A stretch of 5,786 nucleotides of DNA from positions 1 through 5,786 of the forward strand of contig JAGXHN010000014.1 of NCBI GenBank assembly GCA_024636225.1. The letters are read 5' to 3'. A model generated the notes under the pieces. It was not told where the DNA came from and did no database searches. It was given only the letters and a program-made list of their open reading frames with translations. The translations under genes were made by a program, and so were the position numbers. Source of the DNA: Desulfuromonadaceae bacterium (lineage in GTDB: Bacteria > Desulfobacterota > Desulfuromonadia > Desulfuromonadales > UBA2294). Shown here one piece after another: positions 5,319-5,786 of the stretch (its first letter is position 1; each line of letters starts with the position of its first letter).

Positions 5319-5786
5319 GAAAGAGACTATTTCCTCTTTTTTTCTGTGCTCTTTACGTCGTTTTTGTACTCTCAGCCTGTGATGACGGAACACCGCCGCC
5401 AGCTCAGATTGCGACTCCAGCCAGTAAAAAGGTGCAGCCGGTTCAGGCTGCGGTTTCAGAGATTGATGAGTCAAAAGACGAAGTTTATACTTACAATCCG
5501 ACGGGCACTCGCGATCCGTTTGAAAACCCGTTCAGCCTTATTGTTGAAATTCCGATCGATAATGCGATCCCTCTGACTCCTTTGCAGAAGCTGGATCTCA
5601 ACCAGCTTCGCCTGATCGGTTTAATTGTTGGCAAAGGTAATCCTACGGCAATGGTGATTGCTCCTGATGGCAAATCGTTCATTCTGAAAAAAGGGGTCAA
5701 GGTTGGTCGCAACAATGGTGTGGTTTCGGATATCACGACTGAAGCCGTCATTGTTGAGGAACAGTATCTCGATTTTGCCGGCGACA
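5315..5786 (+). CDS. pilP: Type IV pilus lipoprotein PilP, 3' end outside the window
   Basis: The ATG at 5315 overlaps the pilO stop by 4 bp and has AGGGAG (5302-5307) 7 bases before it. The frame stays open for 157 codons to the window end, so the C-terminus is missing. Residues 1-21 are a lipoprotein signal peptide with lipobox LSAC (19-22); C22 would be lipidated. The next residues are Asp-Asp, and Asp at +2 is the classic inner-membrane retention signal in enterobacteria. A Pro/Ala/Gln-rich disordered linker (25-60) leads to RDPFENPF (66-73), the DPF motif expected in PilP. The beta-rich homology region shared with GspC follows from about residue 90 (LNQLRLIGLIVG, then AMVIAPDGKSFILKKG). 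PilP binds PilN/PilO through the linker and the periplasmic N domain of PilQ through this region. The next gene should be pilQ. Confidence 0.94.
   Translation, partial: MRKRLFPLFFCALYVVFVLSACDDGTPPPAQIATPASKKVQPVQAAVSEIDESKDEVYTYNPTGTRDPFENPFSLIVEIPIDNAIPLTPLQKLDLNQLRLIGLIVGKGNPTAMVIAPDGKSFILKKGVKVGRNNGVVSDITTEAVIVEEQYLDFAGD

Noticed and set aside
5346..5576. 76-codon open frame overlapping the start of pilP
   Set aside because: It lies in another frame of pilP, whose signal peptide, lipobox and DPF motif are clear.
1..5786. CRISPR array, tRNA or rRNA gene, insertion sequence or attachment site
   Set aside because: No spaced direct repeats, no cloverleaf-like segments, no transposase frame and no terminal inverted repeats were seen; almost all of the window is coding on one strand.

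Overview
The window reads as part of a type IV pilus (T4P) biogenesis locus from a Gram-negative bacterium. The gene order pilM-pilN-pilO-pilP, a type IV prepilin peptidase, and a small XRE-type HTH gene just ahead of pilM suggest a deltaproteobacterium of the Desulfuromonadales type (Geobacter, Pelobacter or Desulfuromonas relatives). That placement rests on remembered gene order and protein style, not on a search. All genes lie on the + strand.

Block 1 (about 1-2586) is tightly packed. It holds the 3' end of an ABC-transporter ATPase gene, an ABC-2 type membrane permease overlapping it by 7 bp, a membrane-anchored helical-repeat-like protein overlapping the permease by 4 bp (GTGA), and a prepilin peptidase (pilD) 3 bp further on. 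The spacing suggests one transcript with translational coupling. The third gene is the least familiar. It has an N-terminal anchor, a Trp/Tyr-rich helical middle and a C-terminus resembling the C-terminal part of GspG-type major pseudopilins.

An AT-rich gap (2587-2777) separates the blocks. It contains a consensus sigma70-type promoter (TTGACA, 16 bp, TATAAT) with small palindromes and a repeated AATTGT motif nearby.

Block 2 (2778-5786) starts with a 68-residue XRE-family HTH protein and continues with pilM, pilN, pilO and the first 157 codons of pilP, which runs off the window. PilM is the cytoplasmic actin-like protein that binds the N-terminal INLLP motif of PilN. PilN and PilO are bitopic inner-membrane proteins that pair in the periplasm. 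PilP is a lipoprotein linking PilN/PilO to the outer-membrane secretin PilQ, whose gene would be expected just downstream. PilD in block 1 cleaves and N-methylates the prepilins that this machine assembles.

Most of the window is a well-known system. The parts worth a second look are the HTH gene and its strong promoter at the head of the alignment-complex operon, the unfamiliar third gene coupled to an ABC transporter and pilD, and a G-quadruplex motif inside the pilD catalytic region.
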